From an uncultured Alphaproteobacteria bacterium (GTDB lineage Bacteria > Pseudomonadota > Alphaproteobacteria > MPNO01 > UBA2964): DNA of 64,000 nucleotides. Position 1 is the first letter of the stretch. Every line of letters starts with the position of its first letter. Position numbers and translations under genes: made by a program. Positions 47,528-56,763 of this stretch are shown here, piece by piece. A model generated the notes under the pieces. That model worked only from the letters and a program-made list of their open reading frames with translations. It did no database searches and was not told where the DNA came from. The stretch covers positions 2,677,391-2,741,390 of the forward strand of contig OX638326.1 in assembly GCA_951812775.1 (NCBI GenBank), given 5' to 3'.

Positions 47528-48451
47528 ATGGAGCCGATACTCGATCCCAATGCCCCCCCGCCAGCCCCCGCTGGTGATCTGATTAAAGAATCATCTGAAG
47601 CAGCTTTTGTGCAGGATGTCATCGAAACCTCGCAAGAGGTTCCGGTCATCGTAGATTTCTGGGCACCGTGGTGCGGCCCCTGCAAACAGCTCGGTCCGCT
47701 TCTCGAGAAAGTCGTCACGGAAGCCAATGGCGCGGTTAAAATGGTCAAGATCGATATCGATCAAAACCAAAACCTTGCCCAGCAACTTCGCATTCAGTCC
47801 ATTCCTGCCGTTTATGCTTTTTACCAGGGTAAACCCGTTGACGCCTTTCAGGGTGCGCTTCCGGAAAGTCAGCTCCGAGAGTTCGTCGATAAACTAACGC
47901 AAAATGCCGGGACGGAAGAAAAGTCGCCGATAGACGGGGCCTTGGAGCAGGCGGAAGCCCTAATGGAAGCGGGTCAATATGAACAGGCCGGCGCTGTCTA
48001 TTCACAGGTAGTCCAACATGCTCCCGACAATATTGCCGCCAAGGCGGGTTTGGCGCGCTGCTGCATCGAAACGGACAACCTCGCAGGTGCCCAGGAACTT
48101 ATCGATACGTTAAGTGACGAAGAACGAGGGGATACAGCGTTCGCAAGCGTCCTTAGTGCGCTGGAACTCTCGGAAAAGGCGTCACAAGCGGGCGATCTGG
48201 CCCCTCTGCAAGCGGCCGTTGACGCCAATCCAAAAGATCACGAAGCACGCTATAATCTTGCGCTCGCGTTATACGCCGGCGGCCAGACCGAAGAAGCAAT
48301 TGACGCGTTAATTGAAATTATACGCCAGGACCGGAGCTGGAATGACGATGCGGCACGGTTGGAACTCCTTAAGTTTTTCGAGGCCATTGGACCAACAGAT
48401 CCCGTGACCATGGAGGGACGCAAAAAACTGTCTTCGATCCTGTTTTCATGA
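47528..48451 (+). CDS. cnoX: Thioredoxin-TPR co-chaperone (CnoX/YbbN)
   Basis: A 307-residue protein: a thioredoxin domain at residues 20-130 with the active site WCGPC (C49, C52), then TPR-like helices to the end. CnoX protects proteins from hypochlorous-acid damage and hands them to GroEL/DnaK. Proteobacterial homologues sit beside a Lon N-domain gene, as here (4-bp overlap). A full redox motif suggests it keeps oxidoreductase activity. Confidence 0.92.
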   Translation: MEPILDPNAPPPAPAGDLIKESSEAAFVQDVIETSQEVPVIVDFWAPWCGPCKQLGPLLEKVVTEANGAVKMVKIDIDQNQNLAQQLRIQSIPAVYAFYQGKPVDAFQGALPESQLREFVDKLTQNAGTEEKSPIDGALEQAEALMEAGQYEQAGAVYSQVVQHAPDNIAAKAGLARCCIETDNLAGAQELIDTLSDEERGDTAFASVLSALELSEKASQAGDLAPLQAAVDANPKDHEARYNLALALYAGGQTEEAIDALIEIIRQDRSWNDDAARLELLKFFEAIGPTDPVTMEGRKKLSSILFS

Positions 48452-49140
48452 CCCGAAGCGTCTTCGACCCTGGATTTGAAGACCTCCCCCGGGTAATTCC
48501 GATTTTTCCACTGACGGGCGTTTTACTCCTGCCAACGGGAAAGCTGCCTTTGAATATATTTGAGCCTCGCTATCTTGCGATGGTCCGTGATGCTCTGGCT
48601 GATGAACAACGCATCATAGGCATGTTGCAGCCCCGAATCCCCGATCCGGAAGATAATCATGGCGCCGACAGCACCGACGAAGACGAACCCCACTTATATA
48701 AAACGGGCTGCGCCGGCCGCATAACGAGTTTTGCCGAATCTGATGACGGGCGTTACATGCTCACACTTTCCGGTATTTGCCGCTTTGATATTGCAGAAGA
48801 GATGACCGGTAAGGACGGATATCGTCGTGTGCTGGCCGATTATCGACGCTTTCGGAATGACGTCAGTGATGAGCCAGAAGCAGAAATTGACCGGGATCGA
48901 CTGTTATCAGCCGTAAAAGAGTATTTCACACTGCAAAATATCGAAGCCAGCTGGGACGCTGTAACCGCAACCCGAAATGACAAACTAATTACCTCGCTTG
49001 CCATGACTTGTCCGTTCGGCCCAAACGAACGGCAAGCTTTGCTGGAAGCGCAGTCATTATCGGCGCGCGCGGAAATTGTGATAACATTGCTGGAAATGGC
49101 GCTAATGGAAAATGGCGGCGCCAGCGGAATTAGCCATTAA
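48448..49140 (+). CDS. LON peptidase N-terminal domain protein
   Basis: A 230-residue protein that consists of the Lon substrate-binding (LAN) domain alone: FPLTGVLLLPTGKLPLNIFEPRYLAMVRDAL near the start, and GCAGRITSF in the middle. It has no ATPase or protease part. It overlaps cnoX by 4 bp and probably works in protein quality control with it; the exact task is unknown. Confidence 0.9.
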   Translation: MTRSVFDPGFEDLPRVIPIFPLTGVLLLPTGKLPLNIFEPRYLAMVRDALADEQRIIGMLQPRIPDPEDNHGADSTDEDEPHLYKTGCAGRITSFAESDDGRYMLTLSGICRFDIAEEMTGKDGYRRVLADYRRFRNDVSDEPEAEIDRDRLLSAVKEYFTLQNIEASWDAVTATRNDKLITSLAMTCPFGPNERQALLEAQSLSARAEIVITLLEMALMENGGASGISH

Positions 49141-49161
49141 ACCTGCACTAAGGAATACGGC

Positions 49162-49362
49162 ATGACAACGAAGACATCTGTTGATCCAAAATTGCTCGAT
49201 ATTTTGGTTTGCCCAGTTACAAAACAGCCTTTGCGTTATGATGAAGAGGCTCAGGAGCTCATCAGTGACGCCGCCAGCCTGGCCTATCCCATCCGCGATG
49301 GCATACCGATTATGCTCGCTGACGAAGCGCGACAACTTGATGGCGGCGCAGACCAGAGCTAA
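49162..49362 (+). CDS. Trm112-family protein
   Basis: A 66-residue Trm112-like protein: [14 protein letters not shown] at the start and [17 protein letters not shown] at the end, the family pattern with a single visible cysteine instead of a full zinc site. Trm112 proteins activate methyltransferases or serve as small zinc-ribbon partners. It lies 21 bp after the Lon-N gene. Confidence 0.88.
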   Translation: MTTKTSVDPKLLDILVCPVTKQPLRYDEEAQELISDAASLAYPIRDGIPIMLADEARQLDGGADQS

Positions 49363-49366
49363 GGCG

Positions 49367-49723
49367 ATGCCTCCGAGACCCACACAAATTAAGCTCAAAA
49401 AAGCGGAGAAGCAGCTGGATATCTCATTTGATGATGGCTCGGCATTTTCCTATCCCGCTGAACTTTTGAGAGTGGAGAGCCCCTCCGCAGAAGTACAAGG
49501 GCATGGGGCCAGTCAAAAGAAGATTGTCGCTGGCCGACGTCATGTCGGGGTAATGGAGATTGAACCAGTAGGAAACTACGCAATCCGCCTGATTTTTGAC
49601 GATCTCCACGATACCGGGATTTTTTCCTGGCAATATCTTTATGAACTCGGTCATGCACAAAACGAACGCTGGCAAGGTTATTTGACCGCGCTTGAGCGTT
49701 CAGGGTTGAGTCGTGATCCTTGA
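49367..49723 (+). CDS. DUF971 domain protein
   Basis: A 118-residue DUF971 (gamma-butyrobetaine hydroxylase-like N-terminal) protein: FDDGSAFSYPAELLRVESPSAEVQGH, then VGNYAIRLIFDDLHDTGIFSW. The ATG at 49367 is 4 bp after the Trm112 gene. DUF971 proteins are linked to iron-sulphur or MRP-type functions in other bacteria; the role here is unproven. Confidence 0.88.
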   Translation: MPPRPTQIKLKKAEKQLDISFDDGSAFSYPAELLRVESPSAEVQGHGASQKKIVAGRRHVGVMEIEPVGNYAIRLIFDDLHDTGIFSWQYLYELGHAQNERWQGYLTALERSGLSRDP

Positions 49724-49748
49724 TTTTAGTATTTTCCGGTGAGTTGCA

Positions 49749-51317
49749 GTGACAACGAATGACCGAATAACCCGCTTTACCATTGTTGGTGGCGGCAGCG
49801 CTGGCTGGCTTGCCGCCAGTTTGTTGGTGACATCGCTAAATCGCCGCAATGACGGGCCGGACACTGAGGTCACTGTCATCGAGTCACCTAATTTGCCGAT
49901 TATAGGTGTGGGCGAAGCCACGACGTTGAGCACCTTTGTAACGTTTGCTCAAATGAGATTAGACGAGCAGGATTTTCTCAATCATTGCGATGCGACCTTC
50001 AAAGGGGCTGTAAGGTTTAAAGGGTGGAACATTAACGCCGATGGTAGCGATGGCGACTATTACCATCCGTTTGACGCTCCCCAACCGATCTTCGGCATTC
50101 ATCCTGCTTATCATTATCATCGGCGCGCAGTGCGTGGTGTGAGACAACCTTCATTCGCCCACTCTATGAGTGTTTTACCTACCCTGATGGACGCCAACCG
50201 TGCGCCCAAAGTGCTCGATTCCGATCCGTTTGAGGGGCTGGCAAATTACAGCTTCCATCTTGATGCCTCTCTTATGGGGGAGTACCTCAAGGAATACTGT
50301 AGGTCGCTTGGCGTGACCTATGTTAGCGACGATGTAACCGATGTGACGCTTGACGAAAAAGGCTTTGTTGCCGCTCTCGAGCTTAAGGAACGCGGCACTC
50401 ACCCAGTTGAATTCGTTATCGATTGTTCTGGTTTTCGGAGCCTCATTTTGCGGCAGGCTATGGGTGAAGACTTTATCCCCTATGGTGACCACCTGCTCTG
50501 TGATCGCGCATTGGCGCTGCAAATCCCCCATCGTGAGGGGGCCCCGCTTGAACCTTATACAACGAGCACCGCTCTGGGGGCGGGTTGGTCGTGGAATGTA
50601 CCGCTCTATTCACGACGGGGGACAGGCTATGTCTTTTCCAGTCAGTTCCGTTCGGACGAAGAAGCGATTGATGAATTTCTGACCTATCTCGGCGAAGATG
50701 CGAAGGATGCGGAACCAAGGGTGATCCCCATGGCCATCGGTCGAGCTCGTCATAGCTGGGTGAAAAACTGCCTTGGTGTTGGCCTTTCGGCAGGGTTTAT
50801 CGAACCCCTGGAATCAACCAGTATTCATTTAATCCAAGTGGCGATCCGGCGATTTTTGGATCATCTGCCCGATCGGAATTGTGATCCGGCACTGATCAAA
50901 AGATATAATCATCTTGTTACAGATATGTATGAAGACATTCGCGATTTTATTGCGATGCATTACGCGATTTCAAACCAGGACGGAGAGTTCTGGAAAACCG
51001 CCCGCGGCGAAAACGCCGTACCTGATCGGGTAAAGGATCGCCTGGAATTGTGGAAACACAAACTTCCGACAGAACTGGATATCGAAACAACCAATCCACT
51101 TTTTACCGAGTGGAGTTATCTATACGTCCTGTTTGGCAAAAACTTTGTTGATGAAAATGAATACCCGCTTGAAACTGCCGTCTCCGACGAAGATTACGCA
51201 GAGTTCTGCACGACGATGGACAAACAACGACAGCAGCTATTATTTCAAGCCCCTGACCACCGTCGGTTTCTCGACAGCTTGCGGGAGAAGGGCACAGAGG
51301 CCTGGTACAGGCCATAG
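49749..51317 (+). CDS. Flavin-dependent halogenase (tryptophan-halogenase family)
   Basis: A 522-residue protein with FAD motif GGGSAG (G14, G16, G19), the halogenase signature WSWNVP (WxWx[IV]P) near residue 281, and GFIEPLESTSIHL holding the catalytic-glutamate region. The substrate-lysine region is FKGAVRFKGW near residue 86; which lysine is catalytic needs an alignment. These enzymes halogenate aromatic compounds with FADH2, oxygen and halide. GTG start 25 bp after the DUF971 gene. No NRPS, PKS or tryptophan pathway genes, and no flavin reductase, lie nearby, so the substrate is open. Confidence 0.85.
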   Translation: MTTNDRITRFTIVGGGSAGWLAASLLVTSLNRRNDGPDTEVTVIESPNLPIIGVGEATTLSTFVTFAQMRLDEQDFLNHCDATFKGAVRFKGWNINADGSDGDYYHPFDAPQPIFGIHPAYHYHRRAVRGVRQPSFAHSMSVLPTLMDANRAPKVLDSDPFEGLANYSFHLDASLMGEYLKEYCRSLGVTYVSDDVTDVTLDEKGFVAALELKERGTHPVEFVIDCSGFRSLILRQAMGEDFIPYGDHLLCDRALALQIPHREGAPLEPYTTSTALGAGWSWNVPLYSRRGTGYVFSSQFRSDEEAIDEFLTYLGEDAKDAEPRVIPMAIGRARHSWVKNCLGVGLSAGFIEPLESTSIHLIQVAIRRFLDHLPDRNCDPALIKRYNHLVTDMYEDIRDFIAMHYAISNQDGEFWKTARGENAVPDRVKDRLELWKHKLPTELDIETTNPLFTEWSYLYVLFGKNFVDENEYPLETAVSDEDYAEFCTTMDKQRQQLLFQAPDHRRFLDSLREKGTEAWYRP

Positions 51318-51323
51318 AGAATC

Positions 51324-52559
51324 TTAAATAGGCTCGCCACGGATCAGGCGCGGCAAATCGCCGAGAACGCCCATCGCATGACGCATGAAGAGGCGTTTAA
51401 GGGGCGGGGTGCGATTGACCATCGAGAGTCCGACATCACGAGCAAGTTTTATGGGTGCGATATCGTTGGAGAAAAGACGATTTAACCCATCGGTCGCCGC
51501 GATCATCATCGTATTGTCGAAGCGCCGCCATCGTTCGTAATTTTCCAATACTGTCGTTGAACCAGGGTCAAGACCAACCCGGAGAGCATCGACAACGGTT
51601 TCGGCAAGGGCGGCCGCATCACGGATACCGATATTGAGACCCTGTCCCGCAATTGGATGGATAGCGTGAGCAGCATCGCCCGCAAGAGCAAGCCGCGGCG
51701 CTATATAATTTTCCGCATGCAGCAAACCAAGTGGGTAGGAAAAAACCGGGCCAACAATTTCCAGTTCGCCGAGATAATCTCCAAATCTTAATTTTAATTC
51801 CGCGGCAAATTCAGCCGACGGCAACGCAAGCAATGTCGGCGCCAGCTCGGTTTTCTCCGTCCATACGATAGAGGAACGGTTTTCTGTCATTGGCAAAATG
51901 GCGAAGGGTCCCGCGGGCAAAAAATGTTCCTGCGCCACGCCACGATGATCACCTTGATGTTTGACGGTGCACACAATTCCTGTCTGCGGGTAACGCCATT
52001 GTTTGACATTAATATTGGCGGCGGTCCGGGTGGGAGAGCCACGACCATCCGTAGCGATCGCCAGCCGCGCTGATACCGTTTCTCGAGTGGCAAGATGCGC
52101 TGTCGCGTATGGCCCTTCTCTATTTAGGTCCTGGACCCTTTGACCGAAGAGCAAATTGACAGACGGAAGTTGTTCCAAACATCCGAGAAGGGCCTGTCGG
52201 ATTATGCGGTTCTCGACAATATAACCAAGCGGACCGCCACCAATGTCGAGGTGATCATAGTGCAGAAATAGCGGCGAATGTCCGTCTGACACTCTGATTT
52301 CCAATATTTCTTGAGCTTTTGGCTGCATTTCCTGCCAGGCGCCAATGGAATCGAGCGCCGTCCGGGAACCGGCTGCAATGGTCGTAGTTCGGCCATCAAA
52401 GCCGGTATCAAGCATTTTTTCCGGCGCAAGTGGTTCTATCACCACCGTCGAGATCCCGGCATTGCCCAATGCAGCCGCGAGGGTCAGACCAGCAATGCCG
52501 CCACCAATGATCAGCACATCGTGTCTTTGCTCGGGTGCATTTCCTGCTGTCAAAGGCAT
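51324..52559 (-). CDS. ubiH: UbiH/UbiF-family FAD monooxygenase
   Basis: A 411-residue ubiquinone-synthesis hydroxylase. It has the N-terminal FAD motif IGGGIAGLTLAAAL, DGRGSPTR in the centre, and GDAAHAIHPIAGQGLNIGIRD near residue 295. It hydroxylates the aromatic ring of ubiquinone precursors. Which ring position (UbiH, UbiF, UbiI or UbiL) cannot be told. It converges on the halogenase gene, ending 6 bp from its stop. Confidence 0.88.
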   Translation of the reverse strand: MPLTAGNAPEQRHDVLIIGGGIAGLTLAAALGNAGISTVVIEPLAPEKMLDTGFDGRTTTIAAGSRTALDSIGAWQEMQPKAQEILEIRVSDGHSPLFLHYDHLDIGGGPLGYIVENRIIRQALLGCLEQLPSVNLLFGQRVQDLNREGPYATAHLATRETVSARLAIATDGRGSPTRTAANINVKQWRYPQTGIVCTVKHQGDHRGVAQEHFLPAGPFAILPMTENRSSIVWTEKTELAPTLLALPSAEFAAELKLRFGDYLGELEIVGPVFSYPLGLLHAENYIAPRLALAGDAAHAIHPIAGQGLNIGIRDAAALAETVVDALRVGLDPGSTTVLENYERWRRFDNTMMIAATDGLNRLFSNDIAPIKLARDVGLSMVNRTPPLKRLFMRHAMGVLGDLPRLIRGEPI

Positions 52560-52710
52560 GCCGATACATTGCCGCCCATTCGGTCTTTATGTCCAGACAG
52601 TATTTAAAATTTCGAAATCCACATAATGATTAAATTTTATACAGATAAACTATTATGACTACTTTTTACTCGTTATTGGTGGTTTTGTGATGACGGTGTG
52701 ACCGCAGACA

Positions 52711-52724
52711 AGCATTAGAATGCT
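52711..52724 (+). promoter_or_regulatory. Candidate NtrC-type dyad upstream of torF
   Basis: AGCATT-AG-AATGCT is a perfect 6+6 inverted repeat about 85 bases upstream of the predicted sigma-54 start. The location suits an enhancer-binding protein such as NtrC, but the bases do not match the GCAC/GTGC core closely. Confidence 0.3.
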
Positions 52725-52781
52725 CGATAACCTACGGTTTTTATTTATTTTTTTCTCTTTACGTCAGGATTGCTGCCGATT

Positions 52782-52796
52782 TGGCACGGTCTTTGC
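52782..52796 (+). promoter_or_regulatory. Sigma-54 promoter of torF-glnK-amtB
   Basis: TGGCAC-N5-TTGC is an exact match to the -24/-12 core. It lies about 90 bases upstream of the torF ATG in the 327-bp gap between ubiH and torF. Nitrogen-limited expression through RpoN and NtrC is expected for a glnK-amtB operon. The rest of the gap is AT-rich and I see no gene in it. Confidence 0.88.
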
Positions 52797-52886
52797 CATG
52801 TTAGGGAGATTAGGCGGCTATCGTGGCCGCACAGAGACTTACAGCCCAATTTTCAGGCGGTAATTCGCCATTAGAGAGGAAAACAA

Positions 52887-53639
52887 ATGAATAAATTGGT
52901 TAGGGGTATAGGAGCAACGATTCTCGCAACCAGCTTGTTTCTGCCGTTTAACGTATCGGCGGAGCAATCCAAAATTCCAGGGACATTCTCGGCAAATGTC
53001 GGTCTGGTTAGTGAATATTATTTCCGTGGTATTTCCCAAAATGATGACGCCCCGGCGCTCCAGGGTGGCTTTGACTATGAAATCGAGCTTGCCAAACCTG
53101 TTACAGCCTATATCGGCGTATGGGGATCAAATGTCGATTTTAACGAAGGGGCCGGCGTTGATGGTGCCTCGATAGAAATTGATTACTACGGCGGTCTAAA
53201 AGGCACGGTTGGAGATACCGGGCTCGGATGGGATGTCGGCTTTATCTATTATTCTTTTCCCGGGGCAGCGAGTAACCTGAATTACGACTTTGTCGAAGCC
53301 CAGGCTGCGTTGTCGTACGACTTTGGCTTTGCAGCGATATCGGCCAGCATAAACTGGTCGCCCGAGAACTTTGGCGATAGCGGCACAGCGACCTATCCAA
53401 AGCTTGCCGTCGATGTTCCGATTGGCAAAACCGGCGTGACCCTGTCGGGCTATGTCGCGCGCCAGAACATCGAGAACAACGCCACCTTCGGCTCACCGGA
53501 TTACACCGAGTACAACCTCTCGGTTGGTTACAGCCTGTTTGGCTTTGACATGTCCGTCACCTACTCAGACACGGATATAAGCCCGGCAGGCGACGGCAAT
53601 GAAGAAGCCGTCCTCTTCTCCGTATCCAGAAGCTTCTAA
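52887..53639 (+). CDS. torF: TorF-family outer-membrane porin
   Basis: A 250-residue protein with a signal peptide (residues 1-25, ending NVSA) and beta-barrel character: alternating strands and a terminal SVSRSF. VGLVSEYYFRGISQNDDAPALQGGFDYE is the family start (TIGR02001). These putative porins often lie before glnK-amtB in alphaproteobacteria. GAGAGG precedes the ATG. It is first in the sigma-54 operon; the permeating solute is not known. Confidence 0.88.
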   Translation: MNKLVRGIGATILATSLFLPFNVSAEQSKIPGTFSANVGLVSEYYFRGISQNDDAPALQGGFDYEIELAKPVTAYIGVWGSNVDFNEGAGVDGASIEIDYYGGLKGTVGDTGLGWDVGFIYYSFPGAASNLNYDFVEAQAALSYDFGFAAISASINWSPENFGDSGTATYPKLAVDVPIGKTGVTLSGYVARQNIENNATFGSPDYTEYNLSVGYSLFGFDMSVTYSDTDISPAGDGNEEAVLFSVSRSF

Positions 53640-53657
53640 ACAGAAAGAGCATTGAGA

Positions 53658-53996
53658 ATGAAACTTATTGAAGCCGTTATTAAGCCGTTCAAGCTGGATG
53701 AAGTTCGAACGGCCCTAACAGAAATCGGTGTGCAGGGCCTCACTGTTAGCGAAGCACGGGGTTTCGGTCGCCAGAAAGGCCAGACTGAAATCTATCGGGG
53801 GGCGGAATACGAAATCAGTTTTCTGCCGAAAATCCGGATTGAGGTCGCCGTTTCAGACGACGTAGCCGACCAAACGATTGAGGCTATCCGCAACGCCGCC
53901 TCTACCGGCCAGATCGGTGATGGAAAAATATTTGTATTCGACATGGAAAAGGCGGTTCGAATCCGCACAGGAGAAACAGACAATGACGCTCTATAA
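53658..53996 (+). CDS. glnK: PII nitrogen regulatory protein GlnK
   Basis: A 112-residue PII protein starting MKLIEAVIKPFKLDEV. The T-loop contains Y51 (RGAEYE), the uridylylation site, and the B-loop TGQIGDGKIF. It senses ATP/ADP and 2-oxoglutarate and blocks AmtB when nitrogen is sufficient. ATG 53658 is preferred to the TTG two codons earlier. It overlaps amtB by 14 bp. Confidence 0.97.
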   Translation: MKLIEAVIKPFKLDEVRTALTEIGVQGLTVSEARGFGRQKGQTEIYRGAEYEISFLPKIRIEVAVSDDVADQTIEAIRNAASTGQIGDGKIFVFDMEKAVRIRTGETDNDAL

Positions 53997-55278
53997 AAAA
54001 CCGCTGCTGGGACTATCAGCAGCAATTACAACAGGGGTATTTACCACATCAGCACTGGCGCAGACCGCTGCCCCCAAAATAGATTCCGGTGACACTGCAT
54101 GGATGCTCACAGCTACAGCACTTGTATTGCTCATGACCATTCCCGGTTTGGCACTTTTTTATGGCGGCATGGTCCGCAAGAAAAACGTTCTGTCGCTCTT
54201 GATGCAGTGTTTTGCCATCTGCTGTCTGATGAGCATTCTTTGGATGGTCATCGGATATAGCCTCGCTTTTGACACCGGAAATGCCTACGTCGGCGGTTTT
54301 GGGAAAGCCTTCCTGAATGATCTCACGGTCGGTGCAGTCAATGGAACCATTCCAGACTCACTGTTCATGGTTTTCCAGATGACATTCGCCATCATCACAC
54401 CGGCCTTGATCGTCGGGGCGTTTGCCGACCGCATGAAGTTCAGTGCCATACTCTGGTTTACGGGCATTTGGATGTTGATCGTATATGCGCCGATTACCCA
54501 TTGGGTATGGGGCGGCGGCTTCCTAAGCGAAGATGGTGTTCTTGATTTCGCAGGCGGTACGGTCGTCCACATCAATGCCGGTGTCGCTGGCCTTGTCGCT
54601 GCAATCATGATTGGAAAACGCAAAGGCCTTGGCACAGAATCGCTGGCGCCGCACAATCTGGTTCTGTCTGTCATCGGCGCAGCATTGTTGTGGGTTGGCT
54701 GGTTTGGCTTTAACGCCGGATCCGCCGTTGCTGCGAACGGTTCAGCGGCGATGGCCATGGCTGTCACACAGATAGCGACCGCTGCGGCCGCATTGACCTG
54801 GATGTTCGTCGAGTGGGGTCTCCGCGGAAAACCCAGTATTTTGGGTATAATCTCCGGTGCAATCGGCGGATTGGTGACGATTACGCCCGCGGCAGGGTTT
54901 GTCGATCCAATGGGAGCACTATTCATTGGCATTGGCTCCGGTCTGGCCTGTTATTGGGGCTCAACCTGGCTTAAGCGCACTGCGGGGTACGATGATGCGC
55001 TTGACGTGTTTGGTATCCATGGCATCGGCGGTATCGTTGGCGCCCTGCTTACCGGGGTATTTGCCAACAAGGCAATCGGCGGCACAGCCGGGCTGCTGGA
55101 AGGTAATGCCGGACAGGTTGCAACCCAGGCATGGGGTATCGTTGCCACAGTCATTTGGTGCGCCATTGCTACCGCAATCATCTTAAAGGTTATCGATCTG
55201 ATAATCGGCATTCGGGTTGATGAAGAAACCGAACGTGACGGGCTTGATCTTGGTCTGCACGGCGAAACGATACAGTAG
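53983..55278 (+). CDS. amtB: Ammonium transporter AmtB
   Basis: A 431-residue ammonium channel. The signal peptide (about residues 1-26, ALAQ) is followed by eleven membrane helices. The two pore histidines are in VVHINAG and FGIHGIGG. It carries ammonium into the cell as a trimer and is gated by GlnK. The start at 53983 lies inside glnK; the longer upstream frame has no family similarity. A strong terminator follows. Confidence 0.97.
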   Translation: MTLYKKPLLGLSAAITTGVFTTSALAQTAAPKIDSGDTAWMLTATALVLLMTIPGLALFYGGMVRKKNVLSLLMQCFAICCLMSILWMVIGYSLAFDTGNAYVGGFGKAFLNDLTVGAVNGTIPDSLFMVFQMTFAIITPALIVGAFADRMKFSAILWFTGIWMLIVYAPITHWVWGGGFLSEDGVLDFAGGTVVHINAGVAGLVAAIMIGKRKGLGTESLAPHNLVLSVIGAALLWVGWFGFNAGSAVAANGSAAMAMAVTQIATAAAALTWMFVEWGLRGKPSILGIISGAIGGLVTITPAAGFVDPMGALFIGIGSGLACYWGSTWLKRTAGYDDALDVFGIHGIGGIVGALLTGVFANKAIGGTAGLLEGNAGQVATQAWGIVATVIWCAIATAIILKVIDLIIGIRVDEETERDGLDLGLHGETIQ

Positions 55279-55366
55279 GGCAAAGCCTGAAAGACCACCC
55301 CTGGAGGCATAGTGCAGGGACGACTTTTCCCCTTCTGGAGATCGTCCTGCCAAGTCACCAAAACTA

Positions 55367-55399
55367 CCGGAGCTCTTCACGGAGCTCCGGTTTTCTTTT
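55367..55399 (+). terminator. Rho-independent terminator of the amtB operon
   Basis: A 9-bp perfect stem (CCGGAGCTC arm) with a six-base loop is followed by TTTTCTTTT, about 90 bp after the amtB stop. A typical intrinsic terminator. Confidence 0.92.
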
Positions 55400-55489
55400 G
55401 CCAAAATTTGTTCACAACACGCTGAATATACAAAATCCCGAGCTAAACGCATTCCGCTTGTATCGAGTCAGGAGTTGGCTGTAGGATTC

Positions 55490-55517
55490 TACTGTTTTTA
55501 CAGTAGTTTTACAGTAG
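55490..55517 (+). promoter_or_regulatory. ACAGTA repeats before the aminotransferase gene
   Basis: TACTGT-TTTT-ACAGTA is a small dyad, and TTTTACAGTAG then repeats directly, with a spacing of ten bases. It lies 43-70 bp before the aminotransferase ATG and could be an operator. No known regulator is matched. Confidence 0.35.
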
Positions 55518-55559
55518 TTTACGTCGCTTCTTATCAGCGGCAACCGAAGAAGTGCACTT

Positions 55560-56750
55560 ATGATCAACGATCGGCTCGACCGAATCGGTGATTACCCGTT
55601 TGACCGCTTACGGGCATTACTGGATTCCAGCACGCCTCAAACCGAGGACGCGCCGTTATCGCTTGCTCTTGGCGAGCCACAACATCCGGCACCTGAGATT
55701 CTCCATCGGGTTCTTGCTGAAAGCGGTGATCTGTGGGGAAAATATCCGCCCGTCCGGGGAACACCGGCGTTCCGGGACGCGGTCGGGCAATGGTTAACCC
55801 AACGATATAATCTGCCGGCCAACATGTTTGAGCCGGATAAGGCGATTATTCCGGTGTCCGGCACGCGCGAAGCGCTTTTTATGATCGCGCTTACCGTCAT
55901 TCCGGAAAAGGTATCCGATCAGCAGCCGTTGGTTTTAATGCCCAACCCGTTTTATCAGGTGTATCTCGGTGCCGCCGCGCTCGCCGGGGCGCAATCCGTA
56001 TTTGTGCCAGCGGTTCCGGAGACCGACTTTCTTCCGGATTTTCACGCGCTGGATCCAGAAACACTGGATCAGACGGCCCTGGCATATTACTGCACCCCCG
56101 CAAACCCGCAGGGCACAGCCGCGTCCGTTGAAAAGCTGCGATCAATTATTGAACTGGCCCGCAAACATGACTTCGTTGTGATTTTTGACGAGTGTTACAG
56201 CGAAATTTACAACGACAACCCGCCGCCCGGAGGTATCGAAGCCTGCGCGGCGCTCGGCGGTTCGCTCGATCATATCCTTATAATGAATTCGCTCTCAAAG
56301 CGGTCCAGCGTGCCGGGTTTACGCTCAGGGTTTGTTGCAGGCGATCCACAAATTATGGCTCGTTTTAAACAGGTAAGGGACTATGGCGGCGCACCGCCCC
56401 CCATGCCGTTATTGGCCGTTGCCACTGCTCTCTGGCAGGACGAGGAACATGTCGCCGGCAACCGTGAACTTTATCGAAGCAAGTTTGACCTCGCAGACCA
56501 AAAACTTTCGGGGTTTCACGGCTATTACAGACCGGATGGCGGCTTTTACCTGTGGCTCAATGTCGGCGATAGCGAAGCAGCCGCCTTGAAATTGTGGCGG
56601 CAGGCAGCACTTCGGGTCATACCCGGCGCTTATTTCGCCAGGACAGGACAGGATGGCAATAATCCCGGCGCTGCCTATATACGGTGTGCGCTCGCCCATG
56701 ATTTAGAAACAACCGGTCAGGCGCTGGATCGCCTGGTCGCGACTCTTTGA
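55560..56750 (+). CDS. dapC: Class I/II aminotransferase (DapC-like)
   Basis: A 396-residue fold-type I PLP enzyme. It has SLALGEPQHPAP near the start, YYCTPANPQGTAAS, FDECYSEIY, the PLP lysine K247 in NSLSKRSS and the phosphate-binding arginine in PGLRSGF. Alphaproteobacterial homologues with this layout are usually called succinyldiaminopimelate transaminase (lysine/peptidoglycan synthesis), but other keto acids are possible. It lies 13 bp before ftsK. Confidence 0.8.
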   Translation: MINDRLDRIGDYPFDRLRALLDSSTPQTEDAPLSLALGEPQHPAPEILHRVLAESGDLWGKYPPVRGTPAFRDAVGQWLTQRYNLPANMFEPDKAIIPVSGTREALFMIALTVIPEKVSDQQPLVLMPNPFYQVYLGAAALAGAQSVFVPAVPETDFLPDFHALDPETLDQTALAYYCTPANPQGTAASVEKLRSIIELARKHDFVVIFDECYSEIYNDNPPPGGIEACAALGGSLDHILIMNSLSKRSSVPGLRSGFVAGDPQIMARFKQVRDYGGAPPPMPLLAVATALWQDEEHVAGNRELYRSKFDLADQKLSGFHGYYRPDGGFYLWLNVGDSEAAALKLWRQAALRVIPGAYFARTGQDGNNPGAAYIRCALAHDLETTGQALDRLVATL

Positions 56751-56763
56751 CAAGGAGGCACCC

